DNA of 64,000 nt from MGBC114079 sp964531385 (GCA_964531385.1 CAZHGC010000014.1:1-64000), one strand, 5' to 3'; counted from the first letter of the stretch, positions 27,158 through 35,793 are shown. Numbers and translations are program-made. Notes: generated by a model not told the origin, from the letters alone.

Positions 27158-27186
27158 TTGATTTTATACTTATCTTGTGATAAAAT
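27158..27186 (+). promoter_or_regulatory. Sigma-A promoter of rpmE
   Basis: TTGATT (27158-27163), 17-base spacer, TAAAAT (27181-27186) preceded by TGA (extended -10). Confidence 0.7.
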
Positions 27187-27212
27187 ATTACTTGTTATGT
27201 TATTGAAACGAA

Positions 27213-27232
27213 GAGATGCCAAAATGTATCTC
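27213..27232 (+). promoter_or_regulatory. Hairpin in the rpmE 5' leader
   Basis: GAGATGC pairs with GTATCTC (one wobble) around a CAAAAT loop, between the promoter and the rpmE ribosome site. L31 mRNAs of Firmicutes often carry an autoregulatory leader bound by L31; this is a candidate of that kind, not proven by sequence. Confidence 0.4.
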
Positions 27233-27256
27233 AATTTAAAGAAAGAGGTGTAAGTA

Positions 27257-27460
27257 ATGAAAGAAGGTATTCATCCGGAGTACTTCCAAGCTAAAGTAAA
27301 ATGTAACTGTGGTAATGAATTTGTTATGGGTTCAACAAAAGAGGAAATTCGTGTTGAAGTTTGTTCAAAATGCCACCCTTTTTATACAGGAAGCCAGAAA
27401 CTTTTGCTTGATGCAGGCGGACGTGTTGATAAATTCAACAAAAAATATGGCAGAAAGTAA
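27257..27460 (+). CDS. rpmE: 50S ribosomal protein L31 (zinc-binding type)
   Basis: 67 residues, usual length. Begins MKEGIHPEYFQAKVKCNCGN and has the cysteine set CNC (15-17) and CSKC (35-38) that marks the zinc-bearing (C+) L31 form used when zinc is plentiful. Component of the large ribosomal subunit, near the central protuberance. Strong site AGAGGTG before ATG 27257; own promoter and leader. Confidence 0.97.
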   Translation: MKEGIHPEYFQAKVKCNCGNEFVMGSTKEEIRVEVCSKCHPFYTGSQKLLLDAGGRVDKFNKKYGRK

Positions 27461-27636
27461 TATTTTTATGACGGACGGCTTTAGGCAATGCAGTTGAAAT
27501 TAACTGTTGCATACAGTTTTGCAAAATTATTTTGCAAGAGAAACGAAAAAGCTCTTAATTTGGCTTTGTTTCTCAAATTTATTTACGTATTTGCTTTGGA
27601 GGCTTTTTAATTTTTGAATTATTCGTTCGTTTTATG

Positions 27637-27667
27637 CCCCCTTGCTTTGCTTGGGGGTTGTTTTTTT
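27637..27667 (+). terminator. Terminator downstream of rpmE
   Basis: CCCCC and GGGGG arms with an inner GC pair, followed by TTGTTTTTTT. Confidence 0.75.
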
Positions 27668-27737
27668 GAACATATAAATTTAAAGTGCAAGCTTTTTGCT
27701 TTGCAATTATTTATAAAATTTTGTGGTTTAATAATTT

Positions 27738-27766
27738 TTGACAATATTCTTTTGAAATTGTACTTT
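27738..27766 (+). promoter_or_regulatory. Candidate promoter of the pantothenate operon
   Basis: TTGACA (27738-27743), 17-base spacer, TACTTT (27761-27766). A second TTGACA (27826-27831) with TATTTG 17 bases on is an alternative. Both -10 boxes are imperfect. Confidence 0.4.
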
Positions 27767-27995
27767 TAATTATTTTAACCGATTAAATTGTTTCTTCTTT
27801 TTTGGAGAAATGCTAATTTGTTATTTTGACAATTTCGCAAGTTTAATTTATTTGACGGAATTGTTTGGGTTATTTATTTTACAAAATGAAATTTAAAAAT
27901 ATTTCAGCCTGTATCTTTTTGGAGGTTGCACAAATTGTGTGATGTTCCTTAATGTGCGAAATTTGCATATGGAGCGGGACCGGAGGTGTTTTTCA

Positions 27996-28847
27996 ATGAA
28001 AATAGGTTTTATTGGAGCGGGCAAAGTTGGTTGTTCTTTCGGAAGATATTTGAAAGAAAACGGTTTTGAAATTTGTGGCTATTTTAGCCGAAGCTATGAA
28101 AGCGTTAAATTTGCCGCTGAGTTTACTCAATCTTTATGTTTTGGTGATTTTTATTCTGTTGCAAAGGAATCGGACATCATTTTTATAACTGTCAACGACA
28201 GTTCTATTTCAGATGTTTGGGAAAAGCTTTCCTCTGAAAATTTGAAAGGAAAGATTATTTGCCATTGCAGTGGGGCTTTGTCGTCAGAGGTTTTTTCGGG
28301 TGCGGTTGAAATTGGTGCTTATCCTTGTTCGGTTCACCCAATTGTTGCAATTGACAGCAGAGACAAGGCTTTTGAAAATTTTGCCAAGGCTTTTTTTACT
28401 GTTGAGGGAAATTTATTTGCCTGCAATGAAATCAAAAAAATTTTGGACAATATCGGAAACAAAGTTAAAGTTATTGAAAATCCTAAGAAAAAAACGCTTT
28501 ATCACGCAGCTTGTGTTTTTCAGAGCAATTTTATGAATGCACTTGTTTGGCAAGGTATTGAGTTTTTTAAAATGTGCGGATTTGATGAAGAAGAGGCTTT
28601 TTCTGCTTCGGCTCCTCTTGTTTTTGGAAATGCCGAGAACATTTGCAAAAAAGGCGTTTTAAACTCTTTAACCGGTCCTGTTGAAAGATGCGATTTGAAA
28701 ACAATTTTGAAGCATATGCGTGTTTTGGAGGGCAACGAGCTTGAAATTTACAAGCTTTTGTCGTTGAAGCTTATCGAAATTGCAATGCTGAAAAATGATA
28801 ACGAGGGATATAACGATTTGAAAAAAATTTTGGAGGTTTCGAAATGA
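27996..28847 (+). CDS. panG: Rossmann-fold/DUF2520 protein, probable PanG-type ketopantoate reductase
   Basis: 283 residues from ATG 27996 (GGAGGTG 7 bases upstream); the open frame extends back to 27939 but without a site. The N-terminus MKIGFIGAGKVG is an NAD(P)-binding GxGxxG motif; the C-terminal helical half with LYHAACVFQSNF and LTGPVERCD fits DUF2520. Proteins of this architecture include PanG of Francisella, a ketopantoate reductase unrelated in detail to PanE. Its stop overlaps the panB start by 4 bases (ATGA), and panB, panC and panD follow with no panE seen, so it very likely supplies the missing step, ketopantoate to pantoate. The symbol rests on context and remembered family knowledge. 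Confidence 0.8.
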   Translation: MKIGFIGAGKVGCSFGRYLKENGFEICGYFSRSYESVKFAAEFTQSLCFGDFYSVAKESDIIFITVNDSSISDVWEKLSSENLKGKIICHCSGALSSEVFSGAVEIGAYPCSVHPIVAIDSRDKAFENFAKAFFTVEGNLFACNEIKKILDNIGNKVKVIENPKKKTLYHAACVFQSNFMNALVWQGIEFFKMCGFDEEEAFSASAPLVFGNAENICKKGVLNSLTGPVERCDLKTILKHMRVLEGNELEIYKLLSLKLIEIAMLKNDNEGYNDLKKILEVSK

Positions 28848-29671
28848 AAAATACAGTTGTTACTTTTGCAAAAGCGAAAGAAGAAAATAAAAAGTTGTCT
28901 ATGCTTACGGCATATGATTATTCAACGGCAAAGCTTATTGACCAATCGGGCGTTAACGGAATTTTGGTTGGAGATTCGCTTGGAATGGTATGTTTGGGTT
29001 ATGAAAACACGCTTTCGGTTACTATGGAAGATATGATTCATCACACAGCGGCTGTTGCAAGAGGTTGTGAAAGTGCTTTGGTTGTTGGAGATTTACCTTT
29101 TATGTCATATCAAACTTCGGTTTATGATGCTGTTAAAAACGCCGGCAGGCTTGTTAAAGAGGGACACGCTCAAGCTGTTAAGCTTGAGGGAGGCTGTGAT
29201 TTTGCACCACACATTGAAGCAATTGTTAAAGCCTCAATTCCAGTTATGGCACACATTGGGTTGACACCGCAATCTGTTAACGCATTTGGTGGATTTAAAG
29301 TTCAGGGGAAATCTCTTGAGGCGGCACAAAAACTTATTGAAGATGCTATTGCTGTTGAAAAAGCGGGGGCTTTTGCTGTTGTTCTTGAATGTGTTCCGGC
29401 AAAGCTTGCAAAACTTATCAGCGAAAAAGTTTCAATTCCGACAATTGGAATTGGAGCGGGCAAAGGTTGTGATGGACAAGTTCTTGTTTATCAAGATATG
29501 CTTGCAATGTATTCAAACTTTGTTCCGAAATTTGCAAAAAAATATGCTGATGTTGGTGAAGTTATGAAAAGTGCTTTTGAAACTTATTCAAAAGAAGTTT
29601 TGGAGGGGATTTTTCCCGATGAAAGTCACGAATTTTTAATTGATGACGAAGTTATTGAAAAGCTTTATTAA
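28844..29671 (+). CDS. panB: 3-methyl-2-oxobutanoate hydroxymethyltransferase
   Basis: 275 residues. Typical PanB: start region LSMLTAYDYSTAKLIDQSG, VGDSLGMVCLGYENT with the Mg2+-binding Asp, the AVKLEGG segment with the catalytic Glu region, AHIGLTPQSVNAFGGFKVQG, and GIGAGKGCDGQVLVYQDML. It transfers a hydroxymethyl group from methylene-tetrahydrofolate to 2-oxoisovalerate, giving ketopantoate. Translationally coupled to the upstream panG-like gene through ATGA. Confidence 0.97.
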   Translation: MKNTVVTFAKAKEENKKLSMLTAYDYSTAKLIDQSGVNGILVGDSLGMVCLGYENTLSVTMEDMIHHTAAVARGCESALVVGDLPFMSYQTSVYDAVKNAGRLVKEGHAQAVKLEGGCDFAPHIEAIVKASIPVMAHIGLTPQSVNAFGGFKVQGKSLEAAQKLIEDAIAVEKAGAFAVVLECVPAKLAKLISEKVSIPTIGIGAGKGCDGQVLVYQDMLAMYSNFVPKFAKKYADVGEVMKSAFETYSKEVLEGIFPDESHEFLIDDEVIEKLY

Positions 29672-29685
29672 GGAGGATTTTTTTG

Positions 29686-30531
29686 ATGAGGGTTGTTAAA
29701 ACTGTTGCTGAAGTTAGAGAGATTGTTAGAGATTGGAAAAAACAAGGATTATCTGTTGGATTTGTTCCAACTATGGGGTATCTTCACGAAGGTCATCAAA
29801 GCCTTATTAAAAAAGCAAAAGAGCAAAACGACAAAGTTATGGTGAGCGTTTTTGTTAATCCTATGCAATTTGGTGAAAACGAAGATTTTGACAGCTATCC
29901 GAGGGATATTGAAAGAGATTCGAAAGTTTGCGAAGCTGCTGGCGGAGACGTTATTTTTAATCCGGAAGTTTCGGAAATGTATGGCGAGTATTTTTCATCA
30001 TTTGTTAATATGGACACTCTTCCGAACGGGCTTTGCGGAAAGAGCCGTCCAATTCATTTTAAAGGCGTTTGTACGGTTGTTTCAAAGCTTTTTAACATTG
30101 TTTGCCCCAACAGGGCTTATTTTGGGCAGAAAGATGCTCAGCAACTTGCAATTATTAAAAGAATGGTTTCTGATTTGAACTTTGATATTGAAATTATTGG
30201 TTGTCCGATTATTCGTGAAGATGACGGGCTTGCAAAAAGTTCGAGAAATACTTATCTTAATGAAGAAGAAAGAAAAGCGGCTGTTATTTTATCAAAATCT
30301 CTTAAAGTTGGAAAGCAAGTTGTTGAAAGCGGAGAAAAAGATGCAAACAAAGTTATTTCTGCGATAAAAGACGAAATTTTAAAAGAAAAGCTTGCGAAAA
30401 TTGATTATGTTGAAATGGTTGATTTAAATTTGCTTCAGCCTGTTTTTGAAATTAAAGAGTCGGTTTTGATTGCTATGGCGGTTTATATTGGCAAAACAAG
30501 GCTTATTGATAATATAATCATTGAGAAATAA
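29686..30531 (+). CDS. panC: Pantothenate synthetase (pantoate-beta-alanine ligase)
   Basis: 281 residues from ATG 29686, with AGGAGG (29671-29676) 9 bases upstream. The HIGH-type motif PTMGYLHEGHQSL, MQFGENEDFDSYPRD, FGQKDAQQL and the late KMSKS-like DGLAKSSRNTYL identify PanC. It joins pantoate and beta-alanine with ATP to give pantothenate. It sits 14 bases after panB. Confidence 0.97.
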   Translation: MRVVKTVAEVREIVRDWKKQGLSVGFVPTMGYLHEGHQSLIKKAKEQNDKVMVSVFVNPMQFGENEDFDSYPRDIERDSKVCEAAGGDVIFNPEVSEMYGEYFSSFVNMDTLPNGLCGKSRPIHFKGVCTVVSKLFNIVCPNRAYFGQKDAQQLAIIKRMVSDLNFDIEIIGCPIIREDDGLAKSSRNTYLNEEERKAAVILSKSLKVGKQVVESGEKDANKVISAIKDEILKEKLAKIDYVEMVDLNLLQPVFEIKESVLIAMAVYIGKTRLIDNIIIEK

Positions 30532-30557
30532 GCGTTTTTTTGAGAGGTGTAAAATTT

Positions 30558-30944
30558 ATGAATCTTAATATGCTTAAAGGAAAAATTCACAGGGTTAAAG
30601 TTACGCAAGCCGAACTTGATTATGTTGGAAGCATAACGGTTGATGAGGACCTTTTGGACGCTGCCGGAATTCTTGAATATGAACAAGTTCAAATTGTTGA
30701 CATTAACAACGGTCAACGTTTTGAAACATACACAATTAAAGGCGAAAGAGGTTCAGGCGTTATTTGTCTTAACGGTGCGGCGGCAAGATGTGTTCAAAAA
30801 GGAGACCTTATTATTATTATGTGTTATGCACAGATGACTCCGGAGGAAGCAAAAGAGCACAAACCTTTTGTTGTTTTTGCGGACGAAAACAACAAAATTT
30901 TAAAAGTTAGCAGATATGAACAACATGGCAAGCTTATTATGTGA
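30558..30944 (+). CDS. panD: Aspartate 1-decarboxylase proenzyme
   Basis: 128 residues from ATG 30558 (AGAGGTG 8 bases upstream); numbering from this start puts the self-cleavage pair at Gly24-Ser25, the canonical position, in DYVGSITVDEDL. Cleavage yields the pyruvoyl-bearing alpha chain. It makes beta-alanine from aspartate for PanC. Last gene of panG-B-C-D, so the operon covers 2-oxoisovalerate and aspartate to pantothenate. Confidence 0.97.
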   Translation: MNLNMLKGKIHRVKVTQAELDYVGSITVDEDLLDAAGILEYEQVQIVDINNGQRFETYTIKGERGSGVICLNGAAARCVQKGDLIIIMCYAQMTPEEAKEHKPFVVFADENNKILKVSRYEQHGKLIM

Positions 30945-31023
30945 TTTTTTTGTTGATTTTGAATGTTTTTTTTGATTTGTCGTTTTTTGGAAAAATCTTT
31001 TTTGGAAAATAATTATAAATTCA

Positions 31024-31052
31024 TTGACATAAAGTGAATTTTGTGGTAGTTT
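31024..31052 (+). promoter_or_regulatory. Promoter of the cold-shock gene
   Basis: TTGACA (31024-31029), 17-base spacer, TAGTTT (31047-31052) with a TGG extended -10. Confidence 0.6.
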
Positions 31053-31097
31053 AAAAGGGTAACATTTATCTTTTTTATTTTTTAGGAGGATTTTTTC

Positions 31098-31298
31098 ATG
31101 AAAAAAGGTACAGTAAAATGGTTTAATGCAGAAAAAGGTTTTGGTTTTATTTCTGTTGAAGGCGAAGATGATGTTTTTGTACATTTCTCAGCTATCAACT
31201 CTGATGGATACAAAACTCTTGAAGAAGGTCAGCAGGTTGAATTTGAAGTTGTTCAGGGTGCTAAAGGACCTCAGGCTGCAAATGTATCTCGCTTATAA
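31098..31298 (+). CDS. cspA: Cold-shock protein (CspA family)
   Basis: 66 residues, a single cold-shock domain: KWFNAEKGFGFI (RNP1) and DVFVHFSAI (RNP2). It binds single-stranded RNA/DNA and loosens mRNA structure. AGGAGG precedes ATG 31098. Its codon choice (gta, gat, tct) is more mixed than in neighbouring genes, as is usual for a highly expressed gene. Single-gene unit with its own promoter and terminator. Confidence 0.96.
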   Translation: MKKGTVKWFNAEKGFGFISVEGEDDVFVHFSAINSDGYKTLEEGQQVEFEVVQGAKGPQAANVSRL

Positions 31299-31362
31299 TC
31301 TATCGATTTATAATTTAATGCAACGCATTTTTTATATATAAAATTGGTTATACAGCAAAAAG

Positions 31363-31407
31363 AAAAAGAGCTGTAAAAAATGGAGTCATTTTTTACAGCT
31401 CTTTTTT
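31363..31407. terminator. Bidirectional terminator between cspA and spoIVA
   Basis: A roughly 20-bp stem (AAAAAGAGCTGTAAAAAATG with its complement, loop GAGT) with A and T flanks serves both converging genes. Confidence 0.92.
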
Positions 31408-31415
31408 TGCCTATT

Positions 31416-32894
31416 TTAAAGGATTATGCAAATTAGACCGCCGTTTCCTTCATTTATTATTTTTTGCAACGTTTCTTGCAGTTTAATTCTTGCATCTTCG
31501 GGCATTTGATAGAGTTTTGTACTTAGTCCCTCGTTTATCAAATCGTGGAGAGATTTTCCAAAAATGTTATATTCCCAAATTTTTGTTTTATCTTCGTCAT
31601 ATTGTTCTCGCAAATAATTTGCAAGCTCTTTGCTTTGTTCCTCACTTCCAACTATTGGGGCAACTTCGGTTTCTATATCGGCACGAATTAAATGTATGCT
31701 TGGTGCGGAGGCTTTCATTTTTACGCCGAATTTTGAACCATGTTTTATTATTTCCGGTTTTTCAAGCTGCATTTCTTCAAGCAACGGTGTTACAACACCA
31801 TAACCTTTTGTTTTAACTTCTTCAAGGGCATATTTTATTTTATCATATTCTTTTTTTGCATCGGCAAGAATTTTTATTGTTGAAATCAGTTTATAATCAC
31901 CGTCTATTTCAAGCCCCGTTGTTTCGCTTAATATATTATAGAAAAGGTTATCGTTTACTGTTATTTCTATATTTGCACTTCCTGTTGCCGGATTTATAGA
32001 TTCGATGTAACTCTTTTTTATATGTTCATTTTCCGAAAGAATTGAAACGCAATCTTTTATTTCTCGCAAACGGCCTATTTGCTTTAAAAATTCTTTGACG
32101 GATTTTATTAAAATTTGTTTTAACCAATGGCTTATTGGCAATGTTTCAATCCATTTTGGAAGATTTATTTTAACTTCCAAAATTGGAAATTCATATAAAA
32201 CCGTTTCCAAAATTTCGGTTATATCTTCTGCTTTCAGCTGGGCACAATTTACAGGGATTACGGGAACTTTATATTTTTCAGACATTTTGTTTTTCAATTC
32301 TTCGGTTTCGGACGCATAGGGCTTTGTTGTGTTTAGAAGAACAACGAAAGGCTTGTTTAAAGATTTTAGCTCATTTATAACTCGCTGTTCTGCCATTATG
32401 TATGACGGGCGTTCTATATCGGTTATTGTGCCGTCGGTTGTTACAACTATTCCAATTGTTGAATGATTTGTTATTACTTTTTTTGTTCCTATTTCGGCTG
32501 CTTCCGCAAAGGGAATTTTTTTATCTGACCAAGGTGTGTTGACCATTCGGGGTGAATTTCCGTCAAGGTGACCTGTTGCACCGGCAACAAGATAACCGAC
32601 ACAATCTATCATTCGCATTTTGAAATTTACGTTGTTGTTTAACGTTATTTCAACCGCTTCATTTGGTATAAATTTTGGCTCAGTTGTCATTATTGTTTTT
32701 CCTGCGGCACTTTGGGGAAGTTCATCTCTTGCACGTTCTTTGCTGTAATTATCGGTTATATTCGGAATTACAAGCAAATCCATAAATCTTTTTATAAAAG
32801 TTGATTTTCCACTTCGAACAGGGCCAACGACACCTATATATATATCGCCGTTTGTACGTTCGGATATGTTTTTGCAAATGTCAATGTTTTCCAT
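31416..32894 (-). CDS. spoIVA: Stage IV sporulation protein A
   Basis: 492 residues, normal size. The N-terminal P-loop GPVRSGKST (24-32) belongs to the ATPase domain that drives SpoIVA polymerisation on the forespore surface; the C-terminus ends GGLICIIL, the conserved tail needed for forespore localisation. SpoIVA is the basement layer of the spore coat, so its presence marks an endospore former. AGGAGGT lies 6 bases before the ATG. Expression should be sigma-E dependent, but I could not identify a clear sigma-E promoter in 32895-33000. Confidence 0.97.
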   Translation of the reverse strand: MENIDICKNISERTNGDIYIGVVGPVRSGKSTFIKRFMDLLVIPNITDNYSKERARDELPQSAAGKTIMTTEPKFIPNEAVEITLNNNVNFKMRMIDCVGYLVAGATGHLDGNSPRMVNTPWSDKKIPFAEAAEIGTKKVITNHSTIGIVVTTDGTITDIERPSYIMAEQRVINELKSLNKPFVVLLNTTKPYASETEELKNKMSEKYKVPVIPVNCAQLKAEDITEILETVLYEFPILEVKINLPKWIETLPISHWLKQILIKSVKEFLKQIGRLREIKDCVSILSENEHIKKSYIESINPATGSANIEITVNDNLFYNILSETTGLEIDGDYKLISTIKILADAKKEYDKIKYALEEVKTKGYGVVTPLLEEMQLEKPEIIKHGSKFGVKMKASAPSIHLIRADIETEVAPIVGSEEQSKELANYLREQYDEDKTKIWEYNIFGKSLHDLINEGLSTKLYQMPEDARIKLQETLQKIINEGNGGLICIIL

Positions 32895-33095
32895 AGTTTA
32901 CCTCCTGTTTTGCTGAGTTTGAAAATTATAATATTATTTTTGCTTATGAGATTGAAAAAATGAGAATTAACAAACTTGTGGTTTAATAATAATGTATGAG
33001 CTTTGTTTTTTGATTAGTACAATTAATTTTATTGGCGGAGTGTTTTGAGAAATGATTGCGGGGGGTTGCAATTTTGCTTTGCTAATGAATGTTAC

Positions 33096-33124
33096 TTGCC
33101 TTTTTTGCGGTTTTGGTCTATAAT
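33096..33124 (+). promoter_or_regulatory. Sigma-A promoter of trmR
   Basis: TTGCCT (33096-33101), 17-base spacer, TATAAT (33119-33124). Confidence 0.7.
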
Positions 33125-33190
33125 ATCCACATAAATAAATGAAAGTTATTTTTGCGGAAACTTTTTTTAAGCTTATTAAGGAGTAGTTTT

Positions 33191-33841
33191 ATGCTTACAG
33201 ACGATTATTTGCAAGATTATTTGAAAGAGTTGTTGCCTTTTTGTTCGGGAACTTTGGGAGAAATTCAAAAAAAATCTTATGAAGACAACGTTCCGATTAT
33301 TCCGAACGATGTTGTTAGGCTTTTGAGTTTTATTTTGTCGGTTAAGAAACCTAAAAATATTTTGGAAATTGGTGCGGCTGTTGGGTTTTCATCTTCGCTT
33401 ATGAGCAATTTCCTTTGTGAGGGCGGAAAGATTACAACGATTGACCGTTTTGATGTTATGATTGAACAATTTAAAGAAAACAGAAAGAAAATGGGGCTTG
33501 AAAATAAAATTGAGCTTATTGAGGGGGACGCTTGCGATGTTTTGCCAACCCTTGACGGGAAATTTGATTTTATTTTTCTTGATGCGGCAAAGGGGCAATA
33601 TATACAAATGCTTCCGGACTGTTTAAGGCTTCTTGAAGTTGGAGGAATTTTAATTGCCGATGATGTTTTGCAAGACGGAAGAATTGCAAAAAAAAGAGAG
33701 GACGTTCCGAGAAGACAGCGAACAATTCACAAACGTATGAGAGATTTCCTTTGGGAAATTTGCCACAATGAGGCTTTGGAAACATCGATTTTGACAATTG
33801 GCGACGGTGTGGCATTATGTCACAAAATTAAAGAAATTTGA
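33191..33841 (+). CDS. trmR: O-methyltransferase, probable tRNA 5-hydroxyuridine methyltransferase TrmR
   Basis: 216 residues from ATG 33191 (AAGGAG 6 bases upstream). Caffeoyl-CoA-type O-methyltransferase: ILEIGAAVGFSS (SAM motif I), TIDRF, GDACDVLPTL, FDFIFLDAAKGQY (metal-binding Asp) and IADDVLQDGRI. The closest functional model is B. subtilis TrmR (YrrM), which methylates 5-hydroxyuridine at tRNA position 34 to 5-methoxyuridine. The U32-family gene next to it matches the Bacillus order in which U32 proteins act in the preceding hydroxylation. The family is broad; the context makes the call. Confidence 0.83.
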   Translation: MLTDDYLQDYLKELLPFCSGTLGEIQKKSYEDNVPIIPNDVVRLLSFILSVKKPKNILEIGAAVGFSSSLMSNFLCEGGKITTIDRFDVMIEQFKENRKKMGLENKIELIEGDACDVLPTLDGKFDFIFLDAAKGQYIQMLPDCLRLLEVGGILIADDVLQDGRIAKKREDVPRRQRTIHKRMRDFLWEICHNEALETSILTIGDGVALCHKIKEI

Positions 33842-33852
33842 GGAGATTTGTT

Positions 33853-35076
33853 ATGAACAGAAAAATTGAACTTCTTGCTCCGGCGGGAGATTTGGAAAAA
33901 TTGAAAATTGCCGTTTTATATGGTGCGGACGCAGTTTATCTTGGCGGAACAAGCTTTGGACTTCGTGCAAAGGCGAAAAATTTTAATGATGAGGAAATGG
34001 CAGAGGGCGTTAAATTTGCACATAACCACAATGTTAAAGTTTATGTTACTTGCAATATTTTTGCACACAACGAAGATTTTGAAAAAATGGCTGAATATTT
34101 TAAATTTCTTGAAAGCATTGGTGTTGATGCAATTCTTGTTGCAGACCCCGGCGTTTTTTCTGTTGCAAGGGAAGTTGTTCCGAATATGGACATTCACATA
34201 AGCACTCAAGCCAACAACACAAATTATAAAACAGCTCTTTTTTGGAAAAAACTTGGAGCAACGAGAATTGTTATGGCAAGGGAGTTATCTTTGCGGGAGA
34301 TTAAAGGAATTTCCGAAAAAATTCCCGATGATTTGGAAATTGAAGCATTTGTCCATGGGGCTATGTGCATTTCATATTCGGGCAGATGTCTTTTGAGCAA
34401 TTATTTGAGCGGAAGAGATGCAAACAAGGGGGCTTGTTCACACCCTTGCAGGTGGAAATATGCTGTTGTTGAACAAACAAGGCCGGGAGAATATATGCCA
34501 ATTGAAGAAGACGAAAGGGGAACTTATATTTTCAATTCGAAAGATTTATGTATGATTGAAAATATTCCCGATTTGATTGATGCAGGGATTATGAGCTTAA
34601 AAATTGAGGGAAGGATTAAAACTTCTTTTTATGTTGGAACAATTATTAAAGCATATCGAGAAGCCATTGACGATTATATTAAAGACCCTAAGATTTATTT
34701 TGGAAAAAAGGATTATTATCTTGAGGAAGTTAAAAAAGCAAGCTACAGAGGTTTTACAACCGGTTTTTATTATGGAAAGCCTAACCAAAACGAACAGATT
34801 TACACAACAAGCTCATATATAAGAAATTACGATTTTATCGGTATGGTTTTGGAATATGACAAGAAAAGCGGTTTTGCAACCATTGAGCAAAGAAATAAAT
34901 TTGTTGTTGGGGAGAAAATTGAATTTTTGCGTGCAAAGGGCGAGAATTTTGAAATGGTTGTTGAGGAGATGTTTGACGAAGAGGGGAACGCAATTTCTGA
35001 AGCTCCGCACCCACAACAGATTATTAAATTAAAAGTTGGAAAAGATGTTGAAGCATTTGATATGATGAGAAAATGA
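33853..35076 (+). CDS. U32 family protein, probable tRNA hydroxylation protein
   Basis: 407 residues from ATG 33853; GAGGAG overlaps the trmR stop and lies 7 bases upstream. It carries the U32 signature EAFVHGAMCISYSGRCLLS and further cysteines (GACSHPCRW) that can hold an iron-sulfur or metal centre. Annotated as peptidases in older work, several U32 proteins (TrhP/YegQ type, B. subtilis YrrO) act in tRNA U34 5-hydroxylation. Pairing with trmR supports that role: hydroxylation by this protein, methylation by TrmR. A partner to YrrN is not present here. Confidence 0.88.
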   Translation: MNRKIELLAPAGDLEKLKIAVLYGADAVYLGGTSFGLRAKAKNFNDEEMAEGVKFAHNHNVKVYVTCNIFAHNEDFEKMAEYFKFLESIGVDAILVADPGVFSVAREVVPNMDIHISTQANNTNYKTALFWKKLGATRIVMARELSLREIKGISEKIPDDLEIEAFVHGAMCISYSGRCLLSNYLSGRDANKGACSHPCRWKYAVVEQTRPGEYMPIEEDERGTYIFNSKDLCMIENIPDLIDAGIMSLKIEGRIKTSFYVGTIIKAYREAIDDYIKDPKIYFGKKDYYLEEVKKASYRGFTTGFYYGKPNQNEQIYTTSSYIRNYDFIGMVLEYDKKSGFATIEQRNKFVVGEKIEFLRAKGENFEMVVEEMFDEEGNAISEAPHPQQIIKLKVGKDVEAFDMMRK

Positions 35077-35170
35077 TTAAAATTTGGTTGGAAGCTAAGA
35101 AATTTAAATGCCCGAAAGGGCGGAAATGAGATGGCAACCGGCAATTTTAAGCGAAAATATTTTTATTATT

Positions 35171-35219
35171 AAAAAAACGTTTCAGAAAGGTGTAAATTGC
35201 CTTTCTGAAACGTTTTTTT
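35171..35219. terminator. Strong bidirectional terminator
   Basis: A 20-base arm (AAAAAAACGTTTCAGAAAGG) pairs perfectly with its complement, ending in seven T on either strand. It separates the U32 gene (+) from the transporter gene (-). Confidence 0.95.
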
Positions 35220-35255
35220 GATGCGGTAATGTTTTGGCTTTTAAGATTTTTATCG

Positions 35256-35669
35256 CTATATAACCATTATTAACGTGCCTATTCCGATTAAGCTACAGCC
35301 TATTAATGATTTTGCTGTGAAATCTTCGTGCAAAAACACAAACGCCAAAATTAATGTTATTACAACGCTTAGCTTATCAATTGGCACAACTTTTGAAACA
35401 TTTCCCATTTGTATTGCTTTGTAATAGCAAAGCCACGAAGCACCTGTTGCTATGCCGGACAAAATTAAAAACAGCCAGTTTTTTGAATTTATTTGGGAAA
35501 TTCCGTTTTGGGTGTTTGTTATAAAAACCATTCCCCAAGCCATTATTACAACAACAACTGTTCTTATGGCTGTTGCAAGATTTGAATTTACGCCGTCTAT
35601 GCCGATTTTTGCCAATATAGAGGTAAGTGCTGCAAATATTGCAGACAATAATGCGAAGATTAACCACAT
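35256..35669 (-). CDS. EamA/DMT-family small membrane transporter
   Basis: 137 residues with about five hydrophobic helices and a single EamA repeat (half the size of two-repeat members): start WLIFALLSAIFAALTSILAKIG, middle YYKAIQMGNVSKVVPIDKLS, end LIGCSLIGIGTLIMVI. Such short forms work as dimers and export or exchange metabolites; the substrate is unknown. AAGGAGA lies about 9 bases before the start. Confidence 0.85.
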   Translation of the reverse strand: MWLIFALLSAIFAALTSILAKIGIDGVNSNLATAIRTVVVVIMAWGMVFITNTQNGISQINSKNWLFLILSGIATGASWLCYYKAIQMGNVSKVVPIDKLSVVITLILAFVFLHEDFTAKSLIGCSLIGIGTLIMVI

Positions 35670-35726
35670 ATAATATTATCTCCTTATATTTGAAGTATGA
35701 TTGGTGTTTATTTTTTTGAGAAAGGG

Positions 35727-35759
35727 GAAAGGAGCTGCTGCAAAGCAACAACTCCTTTC
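35727..35759 (-). terminator. Hairpin downstream of the pectate lyase gene
   Basis: GAAAGGAG (35727-35734) pairs with CTCCTTTC (35752-35759), with an inner TGC/GCA stem. No T-run on the minus strand, so this may be a transcript-end stabiliser rather than a standard terminator. Confidence 0.4.
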
Positions 35760-35793
35760 ATATATATTAAAGGTTTAAAATGAGAGAGCGGAA

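Larger units (their letters stand above)
27461..27995 (+). other. Intergenic region downstream of rpmE with nested inverted repeats
   Basis: About 535 bases with no gene. Near the start are several inverted repeats: TTGCAAAAT-T-ATTTTGCAA (27519-27537), immediately followed by GAGAAAC...AAGC pairing with GCTTTGTTTCTC (27538-27575). Then come a clear terminator (27637-27667) and AT-rich DNA with candidate promoters for the pan operon. Confidence 0.5.

Noticed and set aside
32895..33000. Sigma-E promoter of spoIVA
   Set aside because: Some CATA-like boxes are present, but none pairs with a proper -35 at 14-15 bases.
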